The translations under genes were made by a program, and so were the position numbers. Positions 33,401 through 49,800 of a DNA stretch of 64,000 nt are shown in pieces. The DNA is from Nymphaea colorata (Eukaryota > Streptophyta > Magnoliopsida > Nymphaeales > Nymphaeaceae), in NCBI RefSeq assembly GCF_008831285.2, contig NC_045139.1, positions 30,780,706 through 30,844,705 on the forward strand. The letters run 5' to 3'. Under the pieces are notes generated by a model. It had not been told where the DNA came from. It did not search any database and saw nothing but the letters and a program-made list of their open reading frames with translations. Positions within the stretch are counted from its first letter, which is position 1. Each line of letters begins with the position of its first letter.

Positions 33401-36400
33401 ACTATATATCCCCAGCCTTTAGACTCTCATGGTTCTGTAGTAACCTATTATCTCAAATTTGTGACTATCAAGCATAGCGTAAGGACTATCAAATTTGTGT
33501 GGACAGTTGCCAATCCTGACCCCACATAAATGATCTTATGTATATATATATATACTAGTTCGTTCGTATAATTTAATTTAACTTTAAATCTAAACTTTCT
33601 TATAGTAATGCCTCTCAACCACAAATTTCAAACTCCGCCATTGCGTACCATGCTAATAATATATTGTCAATTGGATGTGCGTACTATAGAAGTTGAATGG
33701 CAACAAGAACTCTATCTGAATGTTTTATGAATCTACCTCAAAAACTAAAGCAGATTCATGAAGTACCCGAACATGTGTTCACTGAATCTATCTCAATCTT
33801 TGATCAGATTCATAAAATATTTATAAAATATTCCTATTGCCAAACCACCCCATAGTCATCGCAATCTATCGTGTCGGCAGCTTGGTCATGGCACTGTGAC
33901 TTGCGTCCAGATTGAGTCAACTACAAGGTTTCGTCTCAATCCATGCAGATGGGTGCGTACGTGACTTGTCTTGTTCACGCACCAGTTTAGAAAGGCACGG
34001 CAAGTAATAAAGGGAGTCAACAATGGCGACTTGGGTAGCCATTGTTTTCCTCAGAGCTATGCACATGCAGTCAAGAAATGTTGAATCCGGCCAATCTTTA
34101 CGCACTTGAAAGGGCTCAAGTTTCACACCTTGTACACAAAACGTCGCTTTTCGCGGCCAGATTTGGCATGGACATGCACAAGTAACCCAATCCGTCAATT
34201 GTTACACAGAATCCAGACTTTTTCTTTTGTCTTGTATTCGAAAACAAAGAAAGAACTTTCAACCTCTTCTTTGTCTTGTGTTCTAAAAATAAAGAAACCG
34301 AGAGTGCAAAACCTTAGAAAAAATCTTGTCAGCCCCACAAGCATGAGTTGTGGACAAAATGTCCCGTCTCTGCTTTACAACAAATCAAAGTCTACAATGA
34401 GGTTTGAACTCAGGACCAACCTTCTAGTGGTCAGGCTGACTCTTATTTTTGTTTGGCTTAGACCCTTGGTACTTTTAGTTTTAAAAGAGCCAAAATAATG
34501 CATGTCTCCCTCAAATTTTTCTCATCAATCATTGAGTTGGAAAAGGATTTACAGACCTCCACCTGACATGAGTTACATAATTGAATTTTGGAGGGTCCCG
34601 GTCATTCAGACTACAGCTGTGCTAAGGACGGCAATTATATATATATATATATTTATATATTTATATTTGTTCTCTCTAAACTCCTGTGAACTGTGGCTGA
34701 TGTGAGTGAGACCCCACATATCGCGTAAGGTTAAGAAGATTTTGTCGTCGCAATGATAAAATAGATTATTGGCATTAGGTTTCATGACAATGTCAATGGA
34801 AAAAGGAGTTTTATTTTACTTTTATTTGAGTTTTAAATTGAATTCTAGGCAGGTGTAATTCTTATGTTTTACTGATCTTCCAATTTTTTTTTAAGAAAAA
34901 CGGATTTAAGTAGAAGTTCTGGAGATTCATAGATCAATTATGATGATTATTTGCTGGCTCTTGGTTAGGTTCAAGCAGTAATTTTCTTGGGTTTTGCTAT
35001 GTTTTGAGACTATCACAAGAAGCTATTGCCGCAGTAATGAGGTCCCTCGATTTTACCTAACATCATGTGACTTCTGGCTATGCACAGTTGTTGCTTTTAA
35101 AATAGTTTCCATATGGACAAATGCATGACATTAAAATTTATAGGGTTAAAAAGATTAGGACATCTAAATGTCTATTGTCGATTTTATAAAGTTTTAAAAC
35201 GCAACAATTCATAAATTTAGATGTAGACATCAAATTCTCATTTCCATACAGATAGATTTATTGAAAAGCAACTTACTACGCTGTCATGAATGATAGAATA
35301 TTTGAGAAGGTGTGTGTGTATACATATATATGTATATAAGAATTATCATTGCTACTCCATAAAGTGTCTTCAGTGGCCCTATAAATAAGGCTTTTAGCAG
35401 TTTTTTTTTTTCAGTCATCTGGCAACATCAGTCAGCTTTGGTTTTCTCTTGTTAACTTAGTGTTTATAGCCCTTATAGAATGTTCATATTTTGTTTAAAA
35501 TACGTTTTAATAAAAATTTAAGTGGTCTGATTTTTATTCATGACTTTTGGGACTGGTTTTTATCCACGACTTGAAGTGGCCTGGGATATACTTATACATG
35601 TATTATAATAAAACCATTTCCATTTTAGGACCGAATTTTCAAGTTTATTTCTATGCTTAAGATCTACCAACCGTGGGGCAGAGAGGAGGATGAAGAATGA
35701 AAGAAGAATTGAAAAAGACAAAAAATTGGTGAGAGAGTACACGGTGAGAAAAGATGAGTTGGAAAAAACCAGTCGCCAAATGGGACTGGTTAGTGACTCC
35801 TCCATGGAGACGTTACACTGGCTGTGTCGACCTTTTTTAGTAGAACATAATAAATATACAAGTCTTTTCCAACTTTTAAGCAGTTTCAAATAAATGATTC
35901 AGGCCGAAGCATGATTCAACCTATCATTTAGCAAGGAGATGCTAATGAGCCACATCTCTATATTGCCCCATGATGCTGTCTTCAAATCAAATTGTAGTTG
36001 CACGACACTTGAGTTGAAAAGTATACTATCGACCACTCAGATTCTGATGCAGACTTGCACCTGGGGCATGGAAAAAGAGAGGGTGGTCTCCCCCTTCGTT
36101 CTTGGATCTGAACTTGTATGTAAATTTCTTAATACAGAGGATTTAGTTAGTATAGCTACGTATAAAGAAATCAAATTATAATAAAAAAGAAAGAGGGGGT
36201 ATCGATTGAATGTATCAAGTTGGCCTTTCAATCTCTTTATTGTGCATATTTCATTAGGTTTTCAGCATTTTTTGTCCTAGAAGAAAGATCAGAGATTGGT
36301 GATTTTGTTCAGCTGGTATTAGCAACGAACGTTTCTCTTGCTTTCACAAGTCAAAGATCCGTTTCATTGCCTTCCAATGTGAAGGGGAGCAATAAATGTA

Positions 36401-36818
36401 CGTACAATTAGATTCATTAGTGGAATTCTTGTGGATCGGCAGCATATTATGTCAATGCTTGACGTCAGTTGCACATAAATTTCTTGCTATTGAGGCTTTA
36501 ACTTGAAAAAGCATGTATCTAGACGTTGACTTAGAATGAGAAGGAAATGGAGGCGTTTGATTTATGGAGGCTTGCTGAAGAACCACCAACAGGTGATTGG
36601 AACTTATGGACTTTTAGAATCTCAGTGCATTCAAACTGGGCTCGGATTGATGGCTCAGTGATTCTTGTTGAATCTTATTCATATCTGAGTTGGGAATTCT
36701 ATGTGAACGCAGTTCGACATGATATCTTGAAAAGTAAGAAATATATGCTAGAATTGCTGAAAATAGGGACAATGGGGACATGTGCTTAAGATATATATTT
36801 GCAACTAAATGGATCACT
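33401..36818. other. Intergenic, nothing coding recognised
   Basis: 33690-33860 resembles the interior of the MITE at 22376. (TA)n tracts lie near 33540 and 34635. The 130-aa frame at 34106-34498 contains an internal direct repeat and has no family resemblance. Remaining frames are short. Confidence 0.45.
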
Positions 36819-37013
36819 TCCTAACACTCCTCTGGAGTCTAGAAAGTGAAAGTGAATTCATAAGTAAACGTCCTAACATTTTCTTGGAGCATAGAAATGG
36901 AGGTGATACAGATTAATCTTCCTAACACTACCCTGGAGTCTAGAAATTGGAAGTATGTCCATATTTGATCTCTTAACACTCTTCAAAGTCCAGAGGCTAG
37001 AGGTAAAGTTGTC
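36819..37013. repeat. Degenerate minisatellite, about 51-bp unit, four copies
   Basis: TCCTAACACT or close variants begin at 36819, 36871, 36920 and 36971, each followed by CTGGAGTCTAGAAA-type sequence. The copies have diverged. Confidence 0.7.
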
Positions 37014-37154
37014 ACTTGCCACGGGATAACCATATAGATGAACATCCTAAGAATAGAGATTGTTGTGAGTACAATACCTTTTCAAATTTGAAAGAATCTA
37101 TCATAGCTAAGCATCAAGTTGGGGCAATGAGAGAGGGTTAAGTTGTACTGTAGA

Positions 37155-37237
37155 ACTTTGCAATTTGTTATTTCGTTGCATGACTTGTGCCTACTTTGCA
37201 ATTTGTTATTTCGTTGCATGACTTATGCCAACTTTGC
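37155..37237. repeat. 38-bp tandem repeat, 2.2 copies
   Basis: ACTTTGCAATTTGTTATTTC starts at 37155 and again at 37193, with a third partial start at 37231. The two full copies are almost identical. Confidence 0.8.
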
Positions 37238-38827
37238 TTCTGTATTGTATTTATTGTAATTAAGCTTACGTTCCATTCAAACAGATTACTGGGTCAGTAG
37301 GACTCATGGCTCTTTTGTTCCTCTTTTTAGTGGAACATGATGAGACCCAAGCTAAGCACACATGTAGATCAGCTATAAGAGTTCTATATAGTAGATATAT
37401 AATGTTTTGCTCATTTTGTTTGTTCCTACATTGCATGTTAAGAGAAACGTGCAGTTCTCTTCTAGAGAGAACAACTCATCTTGCTAGTAAAGGTAAGATA
37501 CTGTTAAATTTCAAAATTATAGTTCTATGTTACTGTTAAAAATCTAAAATTTTGTTGTGTTTTCAGTTAGATTGTGAAACATGTAGTGTTATTACAGATT
37601 TCTCCTCACTCTCTGAGTCAAGGGGCGACAGACAGTGTGCTCAAAACATGGCAAATCACAGAAATCATGTGGGCAAAGCCGTGAGCATTCTAATTGTTAC
37701 ATGGAAGCGTAATATTGGTCTTGAGGTTACAGGGCTGGTTATAACTTGCGACAATGAATATTTGTATGGGAGAAGTTAAAATTTTTCCAGTAAACACAGA
37801 TCAACAGAAGATATCATTCTGCAACAGTGCATTCAGGTCATCCACTCGGATCACTTTGGGGATACAGCTTGCGTTATTCAATCAAATTTCAATGCATGGT
37901 AACGCAAGCATAACGTCCGCACAAACAAAAAAGTTTGCACACTTTTTACAGAGAACCTAGTTGCTTTAGTAGTATAACAAAAACATGCTGAAATGTGTAT
38001 TCCTTCATTTAATTGCCTATTTCCTATTTGATGGCACACTTCTCAATCTTCTGTCATCCAATAACACGAGCAACAAAAAACAGAAAAAAGAAGACTATGA
38101 CCTCTACAATCTATTATACTTCATACCAGCAGCTAATAAAGAAAGAAACCATACAGTCACCACAAATCAGCACTTCACTTCAGAAGCTAAGAAAAAAGAA
38201 AAAGGGAACCGGTATGGCAGGAGAAGGTAAGGACAGGAGAGGGCTAAATTCCATGGACGTCTACTCCTTGCATAATTCCCAATCGTCCATAAGACAGTTA
38301 TGACATTGAAGATCTAAGTCTCGAGGCCTTAGTACATCAGCAGCGACTAAGCAAGCCTTCACGTTTAGCGTGGCTTTCTCCTGCTGCTAATCTTCAAATA
38401 AGGAAAAAGATTTTGCTTTCAAGTACGAAAAAATTTATTCGCAACAAAGAGCTTGGCGGGATCGGACATGAACCAGGTCCGATTCACCGTTGGAACATTC
38501 TACGAATTTACGTCCGTGACTTAGGTTTCAGAAAACTGATCAATTCGGCAAGAGGAAGAAAAAGATCAAATTTGAAAAGAAGATGATTGCTACTGGCCTA
38601 CATAGTAAGGTTCCCACAGAAACGTGCAGTACAAAACTGAAAAACGGAAGAAATTGAGGTGTTGCCCCGAGGAGACGGAACAACCACTTCTCTCCGTCAG
38701 GTCCAAACAAGAAATCATATTCCCTAAAAGAATTATAGAATGCATCTTCAAACGATGTCCTGCTATTAAGTTCATTTTCTTCCTTTCCAATCATCTAGAA
38801 GGAGATGCTTAGGGGAGTAAAAGGCGC
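37238..38827. other. Intergenic and probable 3' flank of RPL24
   Basis: No coding exon was recognised. The segment immediately left of the RPL24 stop should hold its 3' UTR, but a poly(A) signal could not be assigned confidently. Confidence 0.4.
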
Positions 38828-41810
<2,983 letters not shown>

Positions 41811-41894
41811 GGCTGCCCGCTCGCGCCCTTCAGAGAGACTCGGCCTCCACCAGAAGCAAGCAGCAGCGGCAAAATAAGGCGCAAATTTCCCATC

Positions 41895-41910
41895 AAACCC
41901 TAAACCCTAG
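41895..41910 (-). promoter_or_regulatory. Double telo-box in RPL24 promoter/leader
   Basis: AAACCCTAAACCCTAG lies about 85 bases upstream of the RPL24 start codon. Telo-boxes (AAACCCTA) are common close to the start of plant ribosomal-protein genes and act with TGGGCY site II elements. A TGGGCT is present at 41988-41993. The functional role is inferred. Confidence 0.7.
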
Positions 41911-42041
41911 CCACGAAAAATGGACTTTCTCTTTTTACGAAATAGCAGCTAAAATTCTCCACATTTCGAAAGTGGTACCTGCAGGCATGGGCTGGCCTAT
42001 GGTGATTGATGAATCAGATTTTTGTCGAACTTGCATATATT

Positions 42042-42103
42042 CGAATCCACCTTTACATTTACAATATAAAATCGAATCCAGGTTTACATTTACAATATAA
42101 AAT
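42042..42103. repeat. 31-bp tandem duplication
   Basis: CGAATCCACCTTTACATTTA starts at 42042 and a two-base variant starts at 42073. Both continue into CAATATAAAAT. Confidence 0.85.
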
Positions 42104-42914
42104 CCAGATCCTGAATCGATATAATCGGGTATTTTAAATCTCAGAAAAACAAAATCTAAGAGGGTGCAACAGTAACAAGGTTATTACTCTTAAGTCTAAC
42201 CAAATAACCTCTACCAATAACTATTTGAATCTAATTTGAAAAAATATATATATAATAAGTCCAGAAATCAATTTCGGATTTACAAACTCAAAGATGTATC
42301 AAATCCACCATTTAACTTAGATGTTGAAATATTTTTTATTGAAAGCTTTATCAAACTTACTTAACTATGAAAAAGTTAATTTCAAGAAAAAACGTATATA
42401 GTTTTCAGCGTTCCGTTTGACACGTTTTCATTTTAGAAAGAGAGAGAGAATTACACATGAAAATAGCAAAAATCAGCTTTCCGTTTAAATGCTTTATGTT
42501 TAAAATAAAGTCAAAGTTTTAGTCCAAGAAAGAGGTTATTTACGTTCTTAAAGTAAATCCGTTTTCAGATCTGATATTCACTCCAATTTCGAATCCAATA
42601 CTTTATTTTCACTCTGCATTCAGTTGAGAAATTAAGAAAAATTACAACCAATCAGAATTTTTCCTCATCTGGATGAACTTATTCTACGAATTCATATCGG
42701 AACTAATTTCATAAAGCAAACCCTTTGGACTCTATGACCCATCAAACTCGTTTAGTAGGATCGGAGTACCCAGTAAAATTTTATTCCTTTTCACCTATAT
42801 AGTCAACTGAGACACAGAAGCCTGGGATACAGTGAGGCAGACCTGATCGTTGAGTATAAATTCACGGGGATCGGAATTGCAAACTCAAAATCACTCTCAA
42901 CCTATCTGGATTAG

Positions 42915-43078
42915 AATGAACTCAGGATGATGATGAATAATTAGATCTAAATTTTATAAATTTCAGATGAGAAAAAAGGGCCCAAAAGTTCAATGAACTC
43001 ACGATGATGATGAAGAATTAGATCTAAATTTTATAAATTTCAGATGAGCAAAAGGTTAAAAAAGCGGCCCAAAAGTTC
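42915..43078. repeat. 77-bp-period tandem duplication
   Basis: AATGAACTCAGGATGATGAT at 42915 recurs at 42992 with one change. It continues through TTAGATCTAAATTTTATAAA and GGCCCAAAAGTTC; the second copy has a short insertion. Confidence 0.8.
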
Positions 43079-43814
43079 CTCCATTCTCCCTTGCATCCAG
43101 GGCCTTAAATTCGAGAAAAAAGCTCAACCAAAGACAAAGAAATGAAAACTTTGGAGGGTAAATGTCATCTTGTTTATGTGTCTGTACAAGAGAGAGAGAT
43201 CCATAAGTGCACGTTTGATTGCCCAGATAGGCACTTCAGTATGCTTTTCTTGCCTAATGAAGCTGCTTTTTATGAATCCAATAGCACAGATTAACACATT
43301 TAAAGTCATAAGACATGGAAATTATGAAACTTTGGTGTGTAAACTGAATTTCATGAGCCAGCAAAGATAAGACCAGAATTAAATGATTTTATGACAGTGA
43401 TTTATACTCAATTTATTTTCAAATTCGATAGATATAGATAATCTGAGTTCAATCCATCCAGTTGGAATCATCAACAACCTAACAAGGAAAAGACGGTGAC
43501 AAAACCATATGATTGATGGTGAATCAATTGCTTTGATTATCCAATCCTAAGAGGGTATGAGTGGTTTACAATTTTACAGAAAAATAATGATAACGAATAC
43601 AAAGATGTAATAAATTATGAGGATATTTCTACAGTTTGAGCAATATGATGGGAGCCGCAATGTGTCAAAAAATGCATGTGATAGCGTCTCATAGCCACCC
43701 CCCATACATGTGATGAAGGAATCGGTGACATTCTGTTACTGCCAAATGCCAATTTTTTCTCGTCTACCTAGCCAAGAAAAGTCTCAAAATACCTCCGATA
43801 GGTTATTCATATGG

Positions 43815-46800
43815 TCACCGTCGGCCTCTGCCTCGGCCTCGCCCTCGGGGTTTGCTCCTACCTCGACTCCAATTTTTGCCACCTCTCTTATGCCTATGAT
43901 GAAACTCTTCGCTATCAGGTTTAAGGCCCAAAGACTCGGTACCTCGCCTTTTCTCTTCTGGTTCATCATCGTCAGGATCTCTCTTACCACGGCTCTTTGC
44001 AATGAATGACATCTCCCGCGATCCACCAGGCCCTTTTTTGACAGTAGCCGCTTCATTTTGAGCCTGCTTTTCAAGGGCGGCCACCCTCTCCTCCATAGAG
44101 AGAGCCTCCTCCTTCGAGAGGGAAGTTCCACTCCAGAATGCTTCAGCATGGCGTGCATCCTTTACCTCATAAAGCCTGCATCAGTTTAGATTATTCAATA
44201 TTAGTATATACACAGACAGCATATCGTGGAGAGAGAGAGAGAGAGAAAACGGGCTCTGCTCATTTGGTAGGGAAAACTTGTAAATAACGGCCAGCTCAAA
44301 AAGCACCAGTTGTTTCTTGCCGCAATATCGAAATTGGAAGCAACTACTGTTGCGAATGAGAGAGTTCAAGGATGCTGTCATACAGAAGCATAGCCAATAT
44401 CCAGCCATTGATGGTAGTCTATTGGTATAGCCAGATAATATAGCTTCAATCATGTTGAAATTTAGAACAAAATTATTAGTGGTATTGTTCCCCAAATTAA
44501 GCTCCAACCAACTTTGGGATAGCATTAACTATGATCCCATTCGGACTGAGGACGTGGAATCTGCATTTAAACTCCATTTGCTTGCCTGTACCATAAACTT
44601 TAGTTTACGCCTCAAAAAATACAGATGAAACGCATAAGGTCGTTCCTGATGGATGTGCTATGGCTACAGGAAAATACAAGGTGAAAATCTGTAAGAAAAG
44701 ATAATCCACCCCGAAAAGATTGCATGGGAAATTTTTCCTTGAGAAAGAGATGGACTATGGTTTTATATTTTCTAATTTCCTATTCAATTTCCTTCCCTTG
44801 CCCCATGAAACGGACAACTCGGTGGTTTAATCCTTCAGGATAAAAAGGAAATTACAAATAACTGGGATCATACCTTGGAGCACGTGCAGCTCTTCTCCTA
44901 CTTCCATCGTCATCCTCTACCTCATTTTCTGATGAGTTGAGACTTGATGCCTCAGAGCCACTCATGTTCCCCTCTTCATCATCATCAAGGACTGGATCAA
45001 AATGTTCCTCAATCGATGATGGCTGCTGCTTAGAAGAATTGGGATGAAGCGCCAAATATTCAAAGGAATGCTCATCAATTTCAAAGTCCTGTTACAGAAG
45101 TGGGGAAACAATGAATCCCTTTCTCCACACAAATTAGTACTATTTACAAGCTGAGAATAGGCCTGACTTCGGGCAGCAATACGGAAAAAGCATCAATAAA
45201 CCAATTGCAATTAGTTACTCGTCTTAGATATGGTTAAGATGAAGGAAACTCTAGACAGGATAATGACAACAGAGACGTGAAATACCTTGTCTTCAAATAG
45301 TGCTGCAAACCGTTCATCTTTCAGCAGTTCATCACCCAGTCCCTTCTTTTTCTTGGATTTCTTTGCATCGGCATCTGTTGCATTCACTTGACCTTCATTG
45401 GCTTCTGCATTTTCAAGCAGACGAGCAGCGAGAACCTTGTTCACTTTAGGAAGTTTTCTCTTTATCTGCATGTATAAGGGAAAATGAGCTCTCACGATCT
45501 TAACAATGTAAAATACATAATAGAAGTACCATGCGTCATCAATTCTGCTTTTATATGATAATAGTTGGTAACATCGAGAACAGAAGCATAGCTCACTGCA
45601 TCTACATGATCACAAACCGACAGCAAGATCAGAAAAGAACATTGATCTCAACATTGGTGTAACTGATAAACATGCATACCCAGTCTCCGTCCTGCCTTTT
45701 GCAGAAAAGAAATTGCAGTAATTGGCAATTCTCGCTGTGAAAGAGTTTTAACAATTTCAAATCCAGGTAACTGATTCCCAGAAAAGCATCTCAGAATAAA
45801 TATGAATACTTGTTACATATCATGATATTGAAAATAAAATAATAAAGGCAACATTTCTGAATAGTTAAGATTGTTAAATAGAAAGACAGTAAAAAATGAA
45901 AACATTCTAAAATGTTACTTCTGACGATCTTAACAGAATCTGAAATAAGATGGCTTAGTTGATCTACTTTTGAAAGAAATTGCTGAGCCCCACCACATGG
46001 GGGATTAGCCAATTCAACTTTGTGTAGATGTATTAAGGACCTGATTCTGAACGCGGGCAGATAGCAACTTCAACATCAGGTTTATTAATACCCTTCAAGA
46101 CTAGACTAGAGTTGCACCAACTCCATGATCAATTATAAAACCAAGATGGAATAATTTTGTAGGCGTCACTAATTGGCAACAAAGCTAAACAAGTTAATCC
46201 AACATCCTCGGTCTTGATGAGAAAGTTCCCAAAAGAATTTGACCTTTTAAATATATTTTGGCTGACTGGATGAAGACTGAATCAGCACAGGAATCTTGGG
46301 TCAATGCACTCATGCATAGCCATATAGAGACATTTAGCAGATGAAACTATATACACTTCAAAGTATTCTGGACACAACTTTTCAAACCAAATTTGAATAA
46401 GTGCAACATGACTAATACTCCGGTGCACAAATAGCAAGAAAGATCAATAGGTCAGGGAAACTGAACTGTAATTCGAGCAGCACGTTCTTTCTCCATTTTC
46501 TCTTGTATCCGTTGCTTACGGTAAGAATCATATGCAAATGGATCTGCCAAACATAGCGCCTGTATATTTACAACAGAAGCCAAAAAAGGAAGAAAGGTAT
46601 GAGTATTTTACAGTTGAGTATTTTTCCACCACTGTAAGAGTAACCATAGCAGCATAAGAGAAATCCTAAAAGAAAAAATGAAGTCCAAGAGGCCACTTCA
46701 ATATTTAAATTGTAAACTGCTTGCAGAATATTGTATATTAAAAAAAAAGTTAGCAGGCTTACCTTTTGATAGACACGATAATCAATAAAGAACCCATGCA

Positions 46801-49800
46801 TATAAGCTCTTAACAGATCAGTGCCAATCAAATTTGTCAATTTTAGGCGATCAATATCCTCTCTTGCCAAAAATTTATAGTTATCATAGATGGTTGTTTC
46901 TTCGCTCTCTTCAAGTTCTTCCTGCAGAAAGATTACAGAAGCAGTGGTAAACAATGGAAGATGACTACAGGTCATAGAGAAGAACTTGTGGTTAAAGAAA
47001 AATAGTAACAATGATGAATAATATAATTATTAAAAGATTAAAAATTTATACCGTTAGGTGCTCTAGGTAGGAGCACCACTTAGGAGCAGGTCCAAGAGCA
47101 GGAATGAAATATGCTGGTATCTGGCTGCCCTCTAGTGCCAAAAGCAGCAACCCGCTCTCACCAAAAGCGCAAACATCATTAATGGTTCCAGCTGTGGGCT
47201 CAATTCCAGCCATGACATCTCCCTGTAAGTCAAAAAGGAAAATCATCAGAGACTTTGAAAACCTTTTGTAAGAAAACATGAATTAAAATGGAGAGACCAG
47301 TTGTGGATCCTTCCTGTTAATATGCTTCAGTTTTCAGTAATCTCACATTAGCTAAAGCTTATTTGTTCCTGTGCATTCTTATCTCAACAAGATGGAATTT
47401 ACCTAGGAGAATGGATCAACTATTAAATCTTGGGTGGAAATCTTCTTTTTTGCAACTCGGACTCTTCAATAATCCCAATTTATATTTATGTTAATCTTTT
47501 CCCCAGAATGAATTAATTGGTCTTTTTCTTCATATTAACCCAATTTTAGTGAGTCGTTATTTTTAATCATACAACGCTGATTGACTTTTCTTCTCTTATA
47601 TATATATATATATATATATATATCATTTGTCCTCATAACTCAAGCTGGGTATGGAAAATACGTCAACTCGGTTTCATCAATTTGCAAATTCTTCCTGAGC
47701 TAGTTAAAAGAATGAAATTGGCTGATATTATGACAATACTACAATAGTAGGTATTGAAGAATCAGTCCATGAAATTTCATTGAATTTGAAAAAAATTGTA
47801 TTTAGAAGTGATCTGTATGGAACTGTCGACGCATCTATCTGTGTCGGATATTACTCCTTTAATCGTGCATCACTGAGCTATATCATACTCCATATATGCT
47901 GACACACATCCAACTAATTATTTAATTTGCTTTAACAATGCTACCTTACATAAATTGGAATGTTGCAAAAGAATGCGTAGATAAACTGGCAAGAGCAGAA
48001 AAGCTTAAAATGGTAATGACATTTTGACAATAGAACGAAAGTAAATTGATGAACTGGAAAATAAATTTAAACAGAAAAGTAATGTCATATCTGGAAAATA
48101 TTGAAAAACAAAAAATCAGCATCAGAAGTATAGGGAAAAAGTTGTAATTTGATTTCGCATTATACTTTTTTGAAAAATTTAAATATGTTAACACTTCTAT
48201 TTATATACTCTAATCGTGATGTGGCTTTTATTTACATCTCCACAAAAGCTTCATATAAATGTACTTTGGTTTTCTCATTCCCTTTTACAATTGATGATTT
48301 TTTTTTACACGTTAGGAGGTTCATGTATTTATAAAATGACTATGATTATCACAAGGGATTGCCTTGCTGAGATATAGCTAAGACTTTTGTCTGTGATCAT
48401 AACCTTAATGAGTGGTGCTTGGATCTTTTCTAAGCACGCCCTAAATTGACAGAAAAGTCAGCTTGTCAATCTATCAATCAGCAGCTGAGTTGTTCGAGTT
48501 TTAATATGACACAACCAAGTCATATTGCCCCAATCATTCATCAGTCCCACCACGTTATATGACACCAGTAAGTGCCAAGCAGCTGAAAAGCAATTTCTTC
48601 TGCAACAAATTAGCAAAAATTAACTTCAAACAGAACACTTACCGATTCAGGGTCCCAAATTCGAACAATCTGCTTGTCGGTAGTAATCATTTTTGGTCTG
48701 CCAGTATTCAGTGTCTGGTGCCACTTGATATCCAAAATGGGAGTTCCATACCTTGGGGAGGAAAACAGAGAACAAAAGAATAGCAATATTTTCAGAAAGA
48801 CACTAGCAGCTTCCTTCCAACCACCATATCTTCAATTTGAGAAACAAGAATGTTGGCCAAAACAGCGATTCCACTCACATATGATCCTTAATGCGAACAG
48901 GGCATGATTGTCGCAAGTCGTATATTAAGATCTGCATTGCAGAACCAAAACCACCATATACTTATGAAAACTAGGATTCCTGAACAACAACAAATGATAA
49001 AACGTATATTTGACATTCACAAGCATATGATTACTCATCACTTTCAAAAATTAACGGATTAAAATATAGTGAAGAACAAGAAAGGAAGAACAAGTAAAAA
49101 AGCTAATATAGAGTTATTAACTGAGAGTTGCCACAAGAACAACCGAACTGTTTGTGTGCATATCAACATGACATGAGACAGTTTGCAGGAATCATTCTAC
49201 TGGAACCCGCACTTTCTTCATTAAGCTCAAAAAGATAACCAACTTTTTCTCAAAAAAGAAAAAAGAAAAAAAAGAGAGATATGCACAAACACAGAGAAAA
49301 AAGTAAGGTAGATCCTAGCCCATAGCTTCCATGTTCTGTGCATTCCTAGTCAAAGCCGTCAATGTTGATATCATTCAGGTTTAGTACATAAGACCAATAG
49401 GGCCCTTAGACTAAGTACCATTTTTTGACGAAACGTGTACTTGAGTTTCGTGGTTTACAAGTTTGTCAACATTAACATAAGCATGAAAAGAGATCCCACC
49501 TACACAAAAGCTCATAAAATAAATCACCAACTTCTTAAGCAACAAAGGCACAATGTAGAATTATCTATCTAACAATATGGGATACTAGTAATAGTTCGAA
49601 ACACATGAAGAAAGACAAACACAGGAAACATATATCATCTTGCCTTTCCAGCACCAGTTCCAACTGCCATCTGCAAACCTCCAATATCATCAAACTGTAA
49701 AGCAGTAATCTCCTACATGAAGTGAAAAGAAGACATTAAACTACTTTGCTCCAACAGTTGCAACTGTACAAGGAACAGTGCCTTACAACTACCTCATCAA

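Larger units (their letters stand above)
41994..43814. other. Intergenic between RPL24 and NOL10
   Basis: AT-rich. It contains a 31-bp tandem duplication at 42042-42103 and a 77-bp-period duplication at 42915-43078. The right end should include the NOL10 3' UTR. No coding exon was recognised. Confidence 0.5.

Noticed and set aside
34380-34445. tRNA-like B box (GAGTTCAAACCTC) on the minus strand
   Set aside because: No A box at a suitable distance and no acceptor stem, so neither a tRNA nor a convincing SINE.
34106-34498. 130-aa open frame on the plus strand
   Set aside because: It contains an internal nucleotide direct repeat (CTTTTGTCTTGT type) and no protein family resemblance.
43784-44158. 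124-aa open frame on the minus strand
   Set aside because: It is an alternative frame of NOL10's last exon; the true frame encodes the NOL10 tail ending [10 protein letters not shown].
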